Shown one piece after another: positions 35,333 to 44,573 of a stretch of DNA of 64,000 nt. The notes beneath the pieces were generated by a model, which ran no database searches, was not told where the DNA came from, and was given only the letters and a program-made list of their open reading frames with translations. The stretch is from Massilia varians (GTDB lineage: Bacteria; Pseudomonadota; Gammaproteobacteria; Burkholderiales; Burkholderiaceae_D): assembly GCF_027923905.1 (NCBI RefSeq), contig NZ_AP026966.1:4527001-4591000 (forward strand), written 5' to 3'. Position numbers and translations under genes: made by a program. How positions within the stretch are numbered: position 1 is the stretch's first letter; each line of letters opens with the position of its first letter.

Positions 35333-35992
35333 TCAGAACGGCAGCATCGACTGGAAGAAGCGCGAGAACATATTGCTCACTTCGGCGCGGTCGATGCGAC
35401 TGTTGGTACGGTATTCGACGCGTGCGTCGGCGATCACGGTGGACGAGACGATATTGCCCGCCTGGATGGTATCCGGCGCCACCATGCCCGAAAAGCGGAT
35501 GAATTCGACGCCCTTGTTCATGGCTACCTGCTTTTCGCCGGCCACGACCAGGTTGCCGTTGGCGAGCACTTCGGTGACGGTCACGCCGATGGTGCCGGTA
35601 AAGTTGTTCGAGGCGCTCTGGGTATCGGCGTCGGCGAACTTGTTGGCGCCTTCGAGTCCAACGTTCGCACCGATGCGGGCCTGCAATGGGCCGGGCACCG
35701 AGAAGCTGGCGCTGCCCGACTTGCTGCCGGTGCTGGCGCCCGACTTGCCGGCCGAGGTGCGTTCGCTGATGTTCACCGTCAGCAGGTCGCCAATGTGGCG
35801 CGCGCGGCGGTCTTCGAACATCGGGCGGTAGCTGTTGGCATTGTAGATGGCGCCGTCGTTGCCTGGGGCGGCCTGCACCAGCATCGGACGGCTCGTGGTC
35901 GCCCCCTGGACGATGGTGCTTGGCGTGCTCGAGCAGCCGGCGATGGTCAGGGCGGCCGCAGTGGCGACGACAAGGACAATGAGTCGTTTCAT
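35333..35992 (-). CDS. flgH: Flagellar L-ring lipoprotein FlgH
   Basis: FlgH forms the outer-membrane L ring. From the ATG at 35992 the protein has 219 residues with a lipoprotein signal and lipobox (ALTIAGCSS; lipidated Cys at 19). An upstream in-frame start would run into flgG and lacks a signal. Family motifs are YRPMFEDRRARHIGDLLTVN and the C-terminal RVEYRTNSRIDRAEV. The flgG stop is one base upstream. Confidence 0.96.
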   Translation of the reverse strand: MKRLIVLVVATAAALTIAGCSSTPSTIVQGATTSRPMLVQAAPGNDGAIYNANSYRPMFEDRRARHIGDLLTVNISERTSAGKSGASTGSKSGSASFSVPGPLQARIGANVGLEGANKFADADTQSASNNFTGTIGVTVTEVLANGNLVVAGEKQVAMNKGVEFIRFSGMVAPDTIQAGNIVSSTVIADARVEYRTNSRIDRAEVSNMFSRFFQSMLPF

Positions 35993-35993
35993 T

Positions 35994-36776
35994 TTATAAC
36001 TGGGCCAGCTTCTGCAGCATCTGGTCGGAGGTGGTGATGGCCTTGCTATTAATTTCGTAGGCACGCTGGGTCTGGATCATGTTGACCATTTCCTCGACCA
36101 CGTTCACGTTCGAGGATTCGACATAGCCCTGCATCAGGACGCCGGCGCCGTTGGTGCCCGGCACGTTCAGGTTCGGATTGCCCGAGGCGCCGGTCTCGAC
36201 GTACAGGTTCTCGCCGCGCGATTCCAGTCCGGCCGGATTGACGAAGGTGGCCAGCTGCAGCGAGCCGACCTGGGTCGGGGCGGCGACGCCCGGCAGCTTG
36301 ACCGACACCGTGCCGTCGCGGCCGACGGTAATCGCCTCCGCGTTGGCCGGGATCGTGATCGCAGGCTCGATGGCGTAGCCGCTGGAAGTCACCAGGCGGC
36401 CGTTGGCATCGCTCTGGAAGGAGCCGTCGCGGGTATAGGCCTGGGTGCCGTCCGGCAGCAGGACCGGAAAGAAACCGGAGCCATTGACCATGACGTCCTT
36501 GGAATTGCCGGTCAGCTGGGGATTGCCCTGGGTAAACATGCGTTCGGTCGCCACGGCGCGCACGCCCGTCCCGATCTGCATGCCCGAAGGCAGGTTGCTC
36601 TGCTGCGAAGACTGGGCGCCCGGCTGGCGCACGTTCTGGTACAGCAGGTCTTCGAACACGGCGCGCGAACGCTTGAAGCCGGTGGTGCTGACGTTCGCGA
36701 GATTGTTGGTAATGACGTCGAGCTTGGTTTGTTGCGCTTCCAGGCCGGTCTTGGCGATGAACAGCGAGCGGATCAT
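35994..36776 (-). CDS. flgG: Distal rod protein FlgG
   Basis: The 260-residue protein starts [20 protein letters not shown] followed by [20 protein letters not shown]. It ends with the rod signature [20 protein letters not shown]. Length is standard for FlgG. It is 61 bases after flgF and one base before flgH. Confidence 0.97.
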   Translation of the reverse strand: MIRSLFIAKTGLEAQQTKLDVITNNLANVSTTGFKRSRAVFEDLLYQNVRQPGAQSSQQSNLPSGMQIGTGVRAVATERMFTQGNPQLTGNSKDVMVNGSGFFPVLLPDGTQAYTRDGSFQSDANGRLVTSSGYAIEPAITIPANAEAITVGRDGTVSVKLPGVAAPTQVGSLQLATFVNPAGLESRGENLYVETGASGNPNLNVPGTNGAGVLMQGYVESSNVNVVEEMVNMIQTQRAYEINSKAITTSDQMLQKLAQL

Positions 36777-36837
36777 GGGTTTCTCCTATGGGCGGCAGGC
36801 AAAGTCCGCCATGTACAGGAGAATTATGCTGCAGCAA

Positions 36838-37581
36838 CTATCCATTCAAAGCGAGGATCTGGGTGGCTTTCGCGGCGTTATTCTCGGCGTTCTTCAGCAG
36901 GCTCATCTGAGTGTCGAAGGAGCGTGCCAGGCTGATCATGTCGACCATCGAGTCGATGGCGCTGACGTTGCTGCCTTCGAGCGCGCCGCCGCTCACGCGC
37001 ACCGCCGGGTCGGCTGCGGCCGCGCTGCCATCCTTCAGGCGAAACAGTCCGTCGTCGCCGCGCACCATGTTCGCCTCCGGCGGATTGACCAGCTTGAGGC
37101 GGCCCAGGATGATCGGGACGGGGGGATTGTCCACCAACGACATGGTGGAGATGGTGCCGTCGCCGCCGACCGTCACCGCGGCGTCCGGTGGAATCGTGAT
37201 CGGGCCGGCATCGCCCGCGACGGGGATGCCGCCGGCGGTGGTCAGGATGCCGTTCGGGCTCATCTGGAGCGAACCGTTACGGGTGTAGGCCTCGCTGCCG
37301 TCGGGCATGCCGACCGCGAGCCAGCCGGCACCCTGTACCGCGACGTCAAGCTCGCGCCCCGTGATTTGCAGCGCGCCCGCGGAAAAGTCGGCGGCGGGCG
37401 TCGAGTTGACCACGAAGGCGCGGGTCGGCAGGCCTTCGCCCCGCACCGGCACGGCGCGGAACACATCGAGCTGGGCGCGGAAGCCCGTGGTGTTCACATT
37501 GGCCAGGTTGTTCGAGGTCGTGGCCTGCTTTTCCAGGATGTGCTTGGCGCCGCTGGCGGCAGTGTAGATCAGGCGGTCCAT
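36838..37581 (-). CDS. flgF: Proximal rod protein FlgF
   Basis: The 247-residue protein starts MDRLIYTAASGAKHILEKQA with TSNNLANVNTTGFRAQLDVF and ends with LEGSNVSAIDSMVDMISLAR. This is a typical FlgF. A palindromic repeat separates it from flgE upstream. Confidence 0.97.
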   Translation of the reverse strand: MDRLIYTAASGAKHILEKQATTSNNLANVNTTGFRAQLDVFRAVPVRGEGLPTRAFVVNSTPAADFSAGALQITGRELDVAVQGAGWLAVGMPDGSEAYTRNGSLQMSPNGILTTAGGIPVAGDAGPITIPPDAAVTVGGDGTISTMSLVDNPPVPIILGRLKLVNPPEANMVRGDDGLFRLKDGSAAAADPAVRVSGGALEGSNVSAIDSMVDMISLARSFDTQMSLLKNAENNAAKATQILALNG

Positions 37582-37620
37582 ATTGATTTCCCTCTTGTAC
37601 GGCTGTGCTGGAGCTGGTTG

Positions 37621-37651
37621 ACCGCGTGGGCGGCAAAGCCGCCCACCCTAC
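37621..37651. repeat. Extragenic palindromic repeat between flgE and flgF
   Basis: ACCGCGTGGGCGGC, a short loop and GCCGCCCACCCTAC. It is a short member of the family seen at 13.6, 19.6-19.7, 54.7 and 61.3 kb. It may form a hairpin that modulates expression between flgE and flgF. Confidence 0.8.
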
Positions 37652-37699
37652 GAAAACCTTGGTCCTGCCCACGCGTTCAGATCACACTTGCAATCTCGA

Positions 37700-39208
37700 T
37701 TAACGCAGGTTCACCAGCGTCTGCAGCACCGAATCCTGGGTCTTGATGGTCTGCGCATTCGCCTGGTACACGCGCTGCGCCGTAATCATGTTGACCAGTT
37801 CGGCAGTCAGGTCGACGTTCGAGCTCTCCACCGCCGACGACTGCAGCACGCCCAGGCTGCCCGAACCGGGGGTGCCGATCAGGGGGACGCCTGAATTGGC
37901 CGACTCGGCCCAGGCATTGTTGCCGAGCGACTCCAGTCCGTTGGGATTGGTGAAGTTGGCCAGGACGACCTGGCCCAGCGGCCGGGTCTGGCCATTGCTG
38001 TACTGGCCCAGGATGGTGCCGTCGGCGCCGGCGCTGAAGCGCTGCAAGTTGCCCGGCGAATAGCCGTTCTGGACCAGTTTTTTCTCGCTGGTGACGCTGC
38101 CGTACTGGGTCGTGCCCTTGTAGTCGATCTCAAGGCCCAGCATGGACTTGGCCCCGGTGGCCGGGAAGACCGGCATGTCGAACGTGAACTTGCCGTTTTG
38201 AGTCGGATCAGCCTTGCTCAAGCCGCCGCTGGTGTCGAAGTTGAGCGTGCCGATCGCCACCGGGGTGACCTTGATCTCCTTGATCATGGCAGCATCGACC
38301 TCATCCGGCGTGGCCCCGCGTGTCCGGGCCGCATCGACGGCGGCTGCCGTAATGGCGGCCTGGTTGCTGCCGGCCGCGGCGCCGACCACTGCCGAGGCCG
38401 CCTGGGCATAGGCTTCCAGCGCTGCGGTGACGGCCGCGGGCGCCGCCGGTGGAACCGACTTGGCAGCCGCCTCCCATGCCGCGCGCGCCGCCTCCACCCC
38501 GGCGTCGCCCTGCGCAGCCGCGGCGGCTTTGAGCGCCGTGATCTCGACGCCATCCTTGGCCGCATACACGTTCCAGGTGCCGGCATTGCCTTTCACGTAA
38601 TAGGTCGACAGCACGTGCGCATTGCCGAGCGTGTCGTACACGCTGATCGGGGTCTGCTTGTTGTAGCTTGTCGGATCGTTCACATCGAAGGCGCTGGTGG
38701 CCGGCGGCATGCTGCGCGAATCCAGGTTCAGCTGCATCCCGATCGAGTCGGTCGCGACCGGTTCCAGGTCGGAGGTATCGATCCGCAGCGGCACCGGCGC
38801 CCCCGACGCCAGCTGGCCGGTGACATTCAAACCATAGCCAGTCAGCTTGGCACCCTGGGCATTGACCATGTAGCCGTTCTTGTCGAGCGAGAATTGGCCG
38901 TTGCGGGAATACTGCACCATGCCCGCGGTCTCGGTCCGGAAAAAGCCGCCGCCGTTGATGGCAATGTCGAGCGGATTGTTCGACGATTCGACGTTACCTT
39001 GCGAAAACTGCTGGGCAATCCCGGCGACTTTGACGCCGATACCGGCCGTCACGCCCCCCGCCCCGCTGAGCGAGTTGGCATACACGTCGGCGAACTGGGT
39101 CGTGGCGCCCTTGAAACCCACCGTACTGGCGTTGGCGATGTTGTTACCGATGACGTCGAGGGCTTTTGCCGCGCCGTTCAAGCCGCTCAGACCTTGTTGG
39201 AAAGACAT
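37700..39208 (-). CDS. flgE: Flagellar hook protein FlgE
   Basis: FlgE is the hook subunit. The ends are canonical (SFQQGLSGLNGAAKALDVIG, then NNIANASTVGFKGA; C-terminus AVESSNVDLTAELVNMITAQ). At 502 residues it is about 80-100 longer than common FlgE. The extra length is an Ala-rich, helix-prone insertion at about residues 226-308 (coordinates 38285-38533), between NVYAAKDGVEITAL and IKVTPVAIGTLNFD. Confidence 0.96.
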   Translation of the reverse strand: MSFQQGLSGLNGAAKALDVIGNNIANASTVGFKGATTQFADVYANSLSGAGGVTAGIGVKVAGIAQQFSQGNVESSNNPLDIAINGGGFFRTETAGMVQYSRNGQFSLDKNGYMVNAQGAKLTGYGLNVTGQLASGAPVPLRIDTSDLEPVATDSIGMQLNLDSRSMPPATSAFDVNDPTSYNKQTPISVYDTLGNAHVLSTYYVKGNAGTWNVYAAKDGVEITALKAAAAAQGDAGVEAARAAWEAAAKSVPPAAPAAVTAALEAYAQAASAVVGAAAGSNQAAITAAAVDAARTRGATPDEVDAAMIKEIKVTPVAIGTLNFDTSGGLSKADPTQNGKFTFDMPVFPATGAKSMLGLEIDYKGTTQYGSVTSEKKLVQNGYSPGNLQRFSAGADGTILGQYSNGQTRPLGQVVLANFTNPNGLESLGNNAWAESANSGVPLIGTPGSGSLGVLQSSAVESSNVDLTAELVNMITAQRVYQANAQTIKTQDSVLQTLVNLR

Positions 39209-39245
39209 GTTTTACTCCTGAAAGAGGTGAAGTAAGCGGCTCGGC

Positions 39246-39956
39246 TTACAGTACTTGTTTGATGTCCGCCATCGTGACGGCGCCCTTGACCGGCAGGTTC
39301 AGCTTGATGCCGTCCTTGCCGCCGGTGGTGACGCTGGCGACGCTGTCGAAGGACAGGGTGCGCGCATCCTTCAGCTCTTCGCCGCCGCGGCTCGCGACCA
39401 CCTTGTAGGTATAGGTGCCGTTCGGCAGCACGATCGGCTTGCCGTCCTCGTCCAGCTTGTCGGGGTCGGGCACGCCGTCCCAGGCAATCGGCAGCACGCC
39501 TGCTTCCTGGGCGCCCAGTTCGATGGTGGCGACTTCCTTGCCGGTGGTGTTGCTGGTGATGACCACCTGCACCTTGTCCGCCGGGCTGTCGAGTTCGACG
39601 CCGAGGATGGCCTTGCCGTCCTGGAGGCCCAGCTTGTAGCCCTCGACCAGCACGCCGTGGCCGATCAGGTTGGTCGCCTGCATCGCTTCGGAAGACTGGT
39701 AGCTGCTCTTCAAGGATTCCAGGGTGGCGTTGAGCTTATTGACGCCGGTGACGGTCGACAGTTGCGCCAGCTGGCTGGTGACCTGGGCATTGTCGAGCGG
39801 GTTCAGCGGGTCCTGGTTCTTCAGCTGGGTGACCAGGAGGGTCATAAACTTGTCGGTGTCGGCCTGGACGCTGTCGACTTCGGCCTTCTTGCCGTTCATG
39901 GTCGACATCAGGTCGGTCACGTTGGCGCCCGGCTTGGCGGTGTGAATGGTGGTCAT
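39246..39956 (-). CDS. flgD: Hook-cap assembly protein FlgD
   Basis: FlgD caps the growing hook. The 236-residue protein has the N-terminal FlgD motif (DKFMTLLVTQLKNQDPLNPL, DNAQVTSQLAQLSTV) and the C-terminal FlgD Ig/Tudor-like region (GHGVLVEGYKLGLQDGKAIL). Length and position between flgC and flgE are standard. Confidence 0.96.
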   Translation of the reverse strand: MTTIHTAKPGANVTDLMSTMNGKKAEVDSVQADTDKFMTLLVTQLKNQDPLNPLDNAQVTSQLAQLSTVTGVNKLNATLESLKSSYQSSEAMQATNLIGHGVLVEGYKLGLQDGKAILGVELDSPADKVQVVITSNTTGKEVATIELGAQEAGVLPIAWDGVPDPDKLDEDGKPIVLPNGTYTYKVVASRGGEELKDARTLSFDSVASVTTGGKDGIKLNLPVKGAVTMADIKQVL

Positions 39957-39969
39957 GGCTTAGCTGTTG

Positions 39970-40371
39970 TTATTGGCCGAGGGTTAGGGTTTTGAGCAAC
40001 ATGGTCTTGGCCGCGTTCATGGTCTCGACGTTGGTCTGGTAGGAGCGCGAGGCCGACAGCATGTTAACCATCTCGTCCACCACGTTTACGTTGGGCATCG
40101 CCACATAGCCCTTCTCGTCGGCCAGCGGGTGCTTGGGATCGTAGACCTGCTTGAGCGGCGACGGGTCCTCGACCACTTCGCGCACGCGCACGCCGGTGGC
40201 GCCGGACTGCTGGGGCACGGCCTCGAACACGACCGCCTTGGCGCGGTAGGCTTCGCCCGTGGGGCTGGTGGCGCTGTCGGCATTGGCCAGGTTGGAGGCC
40301 ACGGTGTTCAGGCGCTGCGCCTGGGCGCTCATGGCCGAACCGGAGACGTTGAAGATATTGAAGAGCGACAT
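39970..40371 (-). CDS. flgC: Proximal rod protein FlgC
   Basis: The 133-residue protein has [33 protein letters not shown] and the C-terminal [20 protein letters not shown]. It lies 13 bases before flgD and 13 bases after flgB. Confidence 0.97.
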   Translation of the reverse strand: MSLFNIFNVSGSAMSAQAQRLNTVASNLANADSATSPTGEAYRAKAVVFEAVPQQSGATGVRVREVVEDPSPLKQVYDPKHPLADEKGYVAMPNVNVVDEMVNMLSASRSYQTNVETMNAAKTMLLKTLTLGQ

Positions 40372-40384
40372 GGTTAATTAATCC

Positions 40385-40801
40385 TTACTGTCCCTGGATG
40401 GCCGCCAGCAGGCCCTTGATCTGGTGGTTGATCATCGTGATGCCCGCCTCGTAGCGCAGCGCATTGTCGGCGAACTGGTTGCGTTCCACGTCCATGTCCA
40501 CGGTATTGCCGTCCACGCTGCCCTGCACTTCGCCGCGGTACAGCACCGGGGTGCCGTTGGCCAGCACGTCGCCGGTGGCGGCGCCGCGCGCCAAGTGCTT
40601 CTGGGCGGTGGTGGCCAGCGGCCCGCCGGCGCCTTTCGAGGCCAGGGCATTTTGCAGGGCGCTGGAAAAATCGATGTCGCGCGCCTTGTAGTTCGGGGTG
40701 TCGGCGTTGGCGATGTTCGACGCCAGCAATTCCTGGCGCTGGGCGCGCAGGGACAGGGCCGTTTCATTGAAACTCAGGTACTGGTCGATCTTGCCGATCA
40801 T
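40385..40801 (-). CDS. flgB: Proximal rod protein FlgB
   Basis: From the ATG at 40801 the protein has 138 residues, starting MIGKIDQYLSFNETALSLRA. It has ANIANADTPNYKARDIDFSS and the C-terminal DNALRYEAGITMINHQIKGL. GGAGGCGG precedes this ATG, so a start 11 codons upstream is less likely. It heads the flgB-L run, divergent from flgA across about 165 bases. Confidence 0.96.
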   Translation of the reverse strand: MIGKIDQYLSFNETALSLRAQRQELLASNIANADTPNYKARDIDFSSALQNALASKGAGGPLATTAQKHLARGAATGDVLANGTPVLYRGEVQGSVDGNTVDMDVERNQFADNALRYEAGITMINHQIKGLLAAIQGQ

Positions 40802-40966
40802 GCCGCCTCCACGAGAGACTTGTTGGGACAGCACCGATGATACGTAGAGGCAACACTTCCCAATCGATCGATAAAGATGGGCAAACCCCGGCTATTCAAA
40901 GTTTCGCACCCGGAGGCGACTACCTAGAATGGCAGCATCTCCCACCTGCATCTGCCGGATCCGCCC

Positions 40967-41653
40967 ATGAAACGCACCATCGCCGCCGCCCTGCTCGTCC
41001 TGCTCGCCCCGCTCGCGAGCGCGCAAGGCCGCCAGAACCTTCCGGCCCTGCGCACGGTCGTGGAACAATACTTGCAGAGCCAGAGCGCCGGCCTGCCGGG
41101 CCAGGTGACGATCAAGGTCGGGCAAGTCGACCCGCGCACCAGCCTGGCAAGCTGCCCGGCGCCGGAAGCCTTCCAGCAGCCGGGCGCGCGCGCGTGGGGA
41201 AAAACAACGGTCGGGGTACGCTGCACCGCCCCCTCGCCCTGGACGGTGTATATTCAGGCCACCGTGCAGGTGATGGCCGACTACGTCGCCGCCGCCGTGC
41301 CCCTGGCACAGGGCCAGCCGGTCGACGCCAGCCAGCTGGTCATGATGAAGGGCGACATCGCCGCCATGCCGAACGGCATCATCACCGACATGGCCCAGGC
41401 CATCGGCCGCACGCCGACCGCCTCCCTGCCGTCCGGCACGCCGCTGCGCCTCGATACCTTGAAATCGCGCCCGGTGGTCCAGCAGGGCCAGGCGGTACGC
41501 CTGGTGTCGAAGGGAACGAATTTCTCGGTATCAAGCGAAGCGAAGGCGATCAGCAATGCTGGCGAAGGCCAGGTGGCGCAGGCGCGGACCCAGTCGGGCC
41601 AAGTCGTGAGCGGCACCGCACGCGCGGGCGGGATCATCGAAGTGGCGATCTGA
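40967..41653 (+). CDS. flgA: P-ring assembly chaperone FlgA
   Basis: FlgA is the periplasmic chaperone for FlgI. The 228-residue protein has a signal peptide (residues 1-19, LLAPLASAQG) and a C-terminal SAF-type domain (AAVPLAQGQPVDASQLVMMK, VQQGQAVRLVSKGTNFSVSS). It is divergent from flgB, a standard arrangement. Confidence 0.95.
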   Translation: MKRTIAAALLVLLAPLASAQGRQNLPALRTVVEQYLQSQSAGLPGQVTIKVGQVDPRTSLASCPAPEAFQQPGARAWGKTTVGVRCTAPSPWTVYIQATVQVMADYVAAAVPLAQGQPVDASQLVMMKGDIAAMPNGIITDMAQAIGRTPTASLPSGTPLRLDTLKSRPVVQQGQAVRLVSKGTNFSVSSEAKAISNAGEGQVAQARTQSGQVVSGTARAGGIIEVAI

Positions 41654-41700
41654 CACCACGCCGCATATTTTCATCGAGCGCCCTTTTCTGCACCATGGAC

Positions 41701-41813
41701 ACCTCGAAAAACCGTCGCGAGCGGCAGCAATGGTGGTTGAGAAGCGCAGCTGTACGAGTAGTACAGCGAGCATCGCAGACCGCCAGTGCAACGCGCAGCA
41801 GGTTTTTCGACGT
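41701..41813. repeat. 113-bp imperfect palindrome before the flgM promoter
   Basis: The outer arms ACCTCGAAAAACC (41701-41713) and GGTTTTTCGACGT (41801-41813) pair at 12 of 13 positions. At the centre GCTGTAC-GAGTA-GTACAGC is perfect. The bases between pair partly. It ends four bases before the -35 box of the flgM promoter. It is unlike the other palindrome families in the window. Confidence 0.75.
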
Positions 41814-41817
41814 GGCC

Positions 41818-41844
41818 TAAAGTTTGTGAAATCCTTGCCGTTAC
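41818..41844 (+). promoter_or_regulatory. Sigma28 (FliA) promoter of flgMN
   Basis: TAAAGTTT (41818-41825), an 11-base spacer and GCCGTTAC (41837-41844) match the FliA consensus TAAAGTTT-N11-GCCGATAA very closely. The flgM start codon is 48 bases downstream. This predicts that FliA drives its own anti-sigma factor, as in enterics. Confidence 0.88.
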
Positions 41845-41892
41845 ACGGTGCAGATCCCGGAGTTTCCGCTCCGAACAGAGAAGGATGATGCT

Positions 41893-42207
41893 GTGAAAAT
41901 CAACGATACCCTCAAAAGCAACCCAGGCCTTCAGCCAACCAACACCAATGGCGCGGCGAACGCACGCGCCGACAAGGCCGCCACGACGGCAGCGACGACC
42001 CAGGTCGCGACCGACAGCGTGCGCCTGTCCTCGCAGGGCCAGGCCATGGCCAATGCCGTGGGCGGCAACAACGGGGTGTTCGACACCAAGAAAGTCGAGC
42101 GCATCAAGATGGCCATCGCCGATGGCCAGTTCCAGGTCAACTCCGAGAAAGTCGCCGACGGCCTGCTCGACACCGTGCGCGACTTGCTCCATTCACGCAA
42201 GCGATAA
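41893..42207 (+). CDS. flgM: Anti-sigma28 factor FlgM
   Basis: FlgM binds FliA until the hook is finished and is then exported. From the GTG at 41893 the protein has 104 residues (first VKINDTLKSNPGLQ) with AGAAGGA upstream. The unstructured N-half is followed by the sigma-binding helices (VERIKMAIADGQFQVNSEKV, ADGLLDTVRDLL). An in-frame GTG at 41848 lies almost on the promoter and is unlikely. flgN follows after 6 bases. Confidence 0.94.
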   Translation: MKINDTLKSNPGLQPTNTNGAANARADKAATTAATTQVATDSVRLSSQGQAMANAVGGNNGVFDTKKVERIKMAIADGQFQVNSEKVADGLLDTVRDLLHSRKR

Positions 42208-42213
42208 TCCTTC

Positions 42214-42684
42214 ATGCTCACCAGCCCCATCTCGACCGTCCTTCAAGAACAGCAACACCTCGGCTCCCTGATCGAGCTGATGAAACAGGAACAGCAGCTG
42301 CTCGTCGCAGCTGACGCCGATGGGCTGGCGCACACCACTCCCCGCAAGAACGCACTGCTGCAGGCGCTCGCCGATTTGTCGGCCCAGCGCCACGCCGCGT
42401 TGCTGGCGGCCGGCTGCGAAGAATCGGAAGCCGGCATGGAACCCTGGCTGGCCGTGGGCGGCAATGACGAGGCCCGCACCCAATGGGAAGCGCTGCTGGC
42501 GCTGGCACGCGAAGCCAAGGAACTCAACCGCGTCAACGGCATGCTGATCAACAAGCAGCTGGCGCACAACCAGGGCGTGCTCAATGCCCTGCGCATGCCG
42601 GCCGGGCTTGAGGCGGGCGGCGTGTATGGCGCCAGCGGCCAGGCGGTGGGAAGCGGACCGTCCAGGCGCTACGTGATCGGCTGA
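42214..42684 (+). CDS. flgN: Flagellar export chaperone FlgN
   Basis: FlgN is the chaperone for FlgK and FlgL. The 156-residue helical protein has the family pattern LQEQQHLGSLIELMKQEQQL and LADLSAQRHAALLAAGCEE, and a late RVNGMLINKQLAHNQGVLNA. It is the last gene of the flgMN unit and is followed by a terminator. Confidence 0.92.
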   Translation: MLTSPISTVLQEQQHLGSLIELMKQEQQLLVAADADGLAHTTPRKNALLQALADLSAQRHAALLAAGCEESEAGMEPWLAVGGNDEARTQWEALLALAREAKELNRVNGMLINKQLAHNQGVLNALRMPAGLEAGGVYGASGQAVGSGPSRRYVIG

Positions 42685-42706
42685 GCGCTCCTTCCCTTCC
42701 AGCGAC

Positions 42707-42736
42707 AAGGGCCGCAGCATGCGGCCCTTTGTTTTT
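42707..42736 (+). terminator. Rho-independent terminator of flgMN
   Basis: AAGGGCCGC-AGCAT-GCGGCCCTT followed by TGTTTTT, 22 bases after the flgN stop. The stem is perfect. Confidence 0.92.
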
Positions 42737-42793
42737 CGGTGAAAATTCGCGCATTTTGCGCGGCGCTCGTCTGGTACGCTCGCGCGTTTTCGA

Positions 42794-43318
42794 ATGAAGA
42801 AAACGCACATGCAAACGATCGGATCTCTGAATAACTGGCAGCGTCGTGGACTCGGCATCCTGGCCCTTGGTGGCGGGGCGGTCGGCTTCGCTTCCAGCAT
42901 GAGCGCAGTCCTGCAAGCTCAGGTGCCGACCACAACGACGATCCTCCCCTTCACGCTGGCCCAGGCTTTTTTCCTATGGGGTATATGGTGTGGCGTGCAG
43001 ATGCTCGAAGGTGGCCGGCAGGCCCTGTACCGGAATGCTCTTTTCTGGCTGGCTCAGGTGCCTCTGCTGCAAACGCCGGTTTTCGGCTACGCGGTGTTCT
43101 GCGGCGGGCAGCTTCAGGTCTTTGCCAAGCTGTCGCCCTTCCAGCTCGGCTTTTTCGGTTCCGGATTCGGCGCGCAATTCAGCCTCAACCTGGGGCAACC
43201 CGGCGCACGCTTCGCCATCGGCGTGAACCTCCTCGCCCTATGCATGTCATTCTGGCTCATGCGTCAATGCGAGCGCGCCGACCGGGCCTTGTCCCCGGCT
43301 CCTGCAACACCGGCATGA
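42794..43318 (+). CDS. Hypothetical four-helix membrane protein
   Basis: The 174-residue protein is not one I recognise. Four hydrophobic stretches are visible: LGILALGGGAVGFASSMSAV, FTLAQAFFLWGIWCG, ALFWLAQVPLLQTPVFGYAV and FAIGVNLLALCMSFWLM. A Gly/Phe-rich segment (LGFFGSGFGAQFSL) lies between the last two. The start could be 42794 or the ATG at 42809. It follows the flgMN terminator, so it is probably expressed on its own. Confidence 0.6.
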   Translation: MKKTHMQTIGSLNNWQRRGLGILALGGGAVGFASSMSAVLQAQVPTTTTILPFTLAQAFFLWGIWCGVQMLEGGRQALYRNALFWLAQVPLLQTPVFGYAVFCGGQLQVFAKLSPFQLGFFGSGFGAQFSLNLGQPGARFAIGVNLLALCMSFWLMRQCERADRALSPAPATPA

Positions 43319-43346
43319 GCGGATAAGGCGCGCTTCTCCGAGGCGT

Positions 43347-44450
43347 TCAGCCGCCGCCCAGCGCAATGCGCGTCGGCGCATCGCGCTCCACGCGCAGCCG
43401 GTCGCCGGACTGGATCAGTTCCGTCACCTGCAGCGAACTGCGGCGCTGCTCCGGGCCATCCGTGCCGGTGCCGGCGCCGCCCTGCACCTGGCCGCGCCCC
43501 GGATGGGTGAAGTAGAACAGCCAGGCGCGCTCGCCTCTGACCACGACGTCGGCATGCCCGCCGATGACGCCATCGTCGAGGCCCTGGCCCGGCTGCTGCA
43601 GCAGGTTGTCCGGCTGGCGGGTCCAGTTCACGGCGTCCTGCGAGCGATACACCGCCAGGCCGCGCCACACGTCGGTGATCATCCACCAGGCGCCGCGCCA
43701 CTGGAACACCTTCGGCCCTTCGCCGGCCTGGTCGGCGACCACCTTCCCGCGCCCGCTCCAGCTCACCAGGTCCGGGCTGTCGGCGTAGTAGATCGACTTG
43801 CCGTCGCGCTCGTTGTTGTACCACATGCGCCAGCCGCCGCCCGGCAGGCGGGTGACGGCGGCATCGATGACGCGGTCCGAGGCCAAGGGAATGGCGCGCG
43901 CGTTGCGCCAGGTGCGCAGGTCGGTGCTGGTGAGCTGCACGATGTGGCGCGGATGCTTCCAGTCGGTGAACACGCCCGGCACCACGGTCAGGAACATGTG
44001 GTAGGTGCCGTCGTCGGCGCGCACCACGTCCGGCGCCCAGTGCGTCGCATCGGATCCGCCGAGCGCCGCCGGCAGTTCGATGTCGGCGGTGCCGACGTAG
44101 CGCCAGCTGGCGCCTTCGTCGCGCGATTCGGCGATGCCGATCCTGGTGCCGTGCACCCACGAGACGCCGGGCAGGCCGCTCGCGTTGGCGCGGCGGTTGG
44201 TGTAGAACATCCACCAGGTGCCGCGCGCCGCATTGCGAATCACGACCGGGTCGGCGGCGCCGTCGAAAACGGGATCGCGGAACAGCGGCTTGGCGGCGAT
44301 GCGGCCCTTGGGCATCGGCTGGTCAGGCGCAGCTGCCACCGGCTTCAGAGCGGCAGCGTGCGCAAGCGGACTGGCCGCTTCCGTTTGCGCGATTGCGTGC
44401 GCGTTGGCGAACAGGCAGGCATAGACAAGGAAGCGCAGCAGAATATTCAT
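43347..44450 (-). CDS. Exported glycoside-hydrolase family 43-like protein
   Basis: The 367-residue protein from the ATG at 44450 has a signal peptide (LLRFLVYACLFANAHAIAQ). The rest reads as a five-bladed beta-propeller of the GH43/GH32-like kind: DPVFDGAADPVVIRNAARG, TWWMFYTNRRANASG, IGIAESRDEGASWRYVG, HWAPDVVRADDGTYHMFLTV, GGGWRMWYNNERDGKSIYYA. The acidic residues near the start of the blades (ADPVVI, APDVVRADDG) are candidate catalytic groups. The substrate is not evident. Confidence 0.78.
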   Translation of the reverse strand: MNILLRFLVYACLFANAHAIAQTEAASPLAHAAALKPVAAAPDQPMPKGRIAAKPLFRDPVFDGAADPVVIRNAARGTWWMFYTNRRANASGLPGVSWVHGTRIGIAESRDEGASWRYVGTADIELPAALGGSDATHWAPDVVRADDGTYHMFLTVVPGVFTDWKHPRHIVQLTSTDLRTWRNARAIPLASDRVIDAAVTRLPGGGWRMWYNNERDGKSIYYADSPDLVSWSGRGKVVADQAGEGPKVFQWRGAWWMITDVWRGLAVYRSQDAVNWTRQPDNLLQQPGQGLDDGVIGGHADVVVRGERAWLFYFTHPGRGQVQGGAGTGTDGPEQRRSSLQVTELIQSGDRLRVERDAPTRIALGGG

Positions 44451-44573
44451 TGGCCAGGACGCGGTGGGTAATGGCGCCAGTATCCGCATCCGCGTGCGCC
44501 GCAGTCAATCCTGCCAGGGCGAATCCAAGAAAGAATCAACAAGCTGAGCAGAACGGCTGGCGCCCCGGCAATG

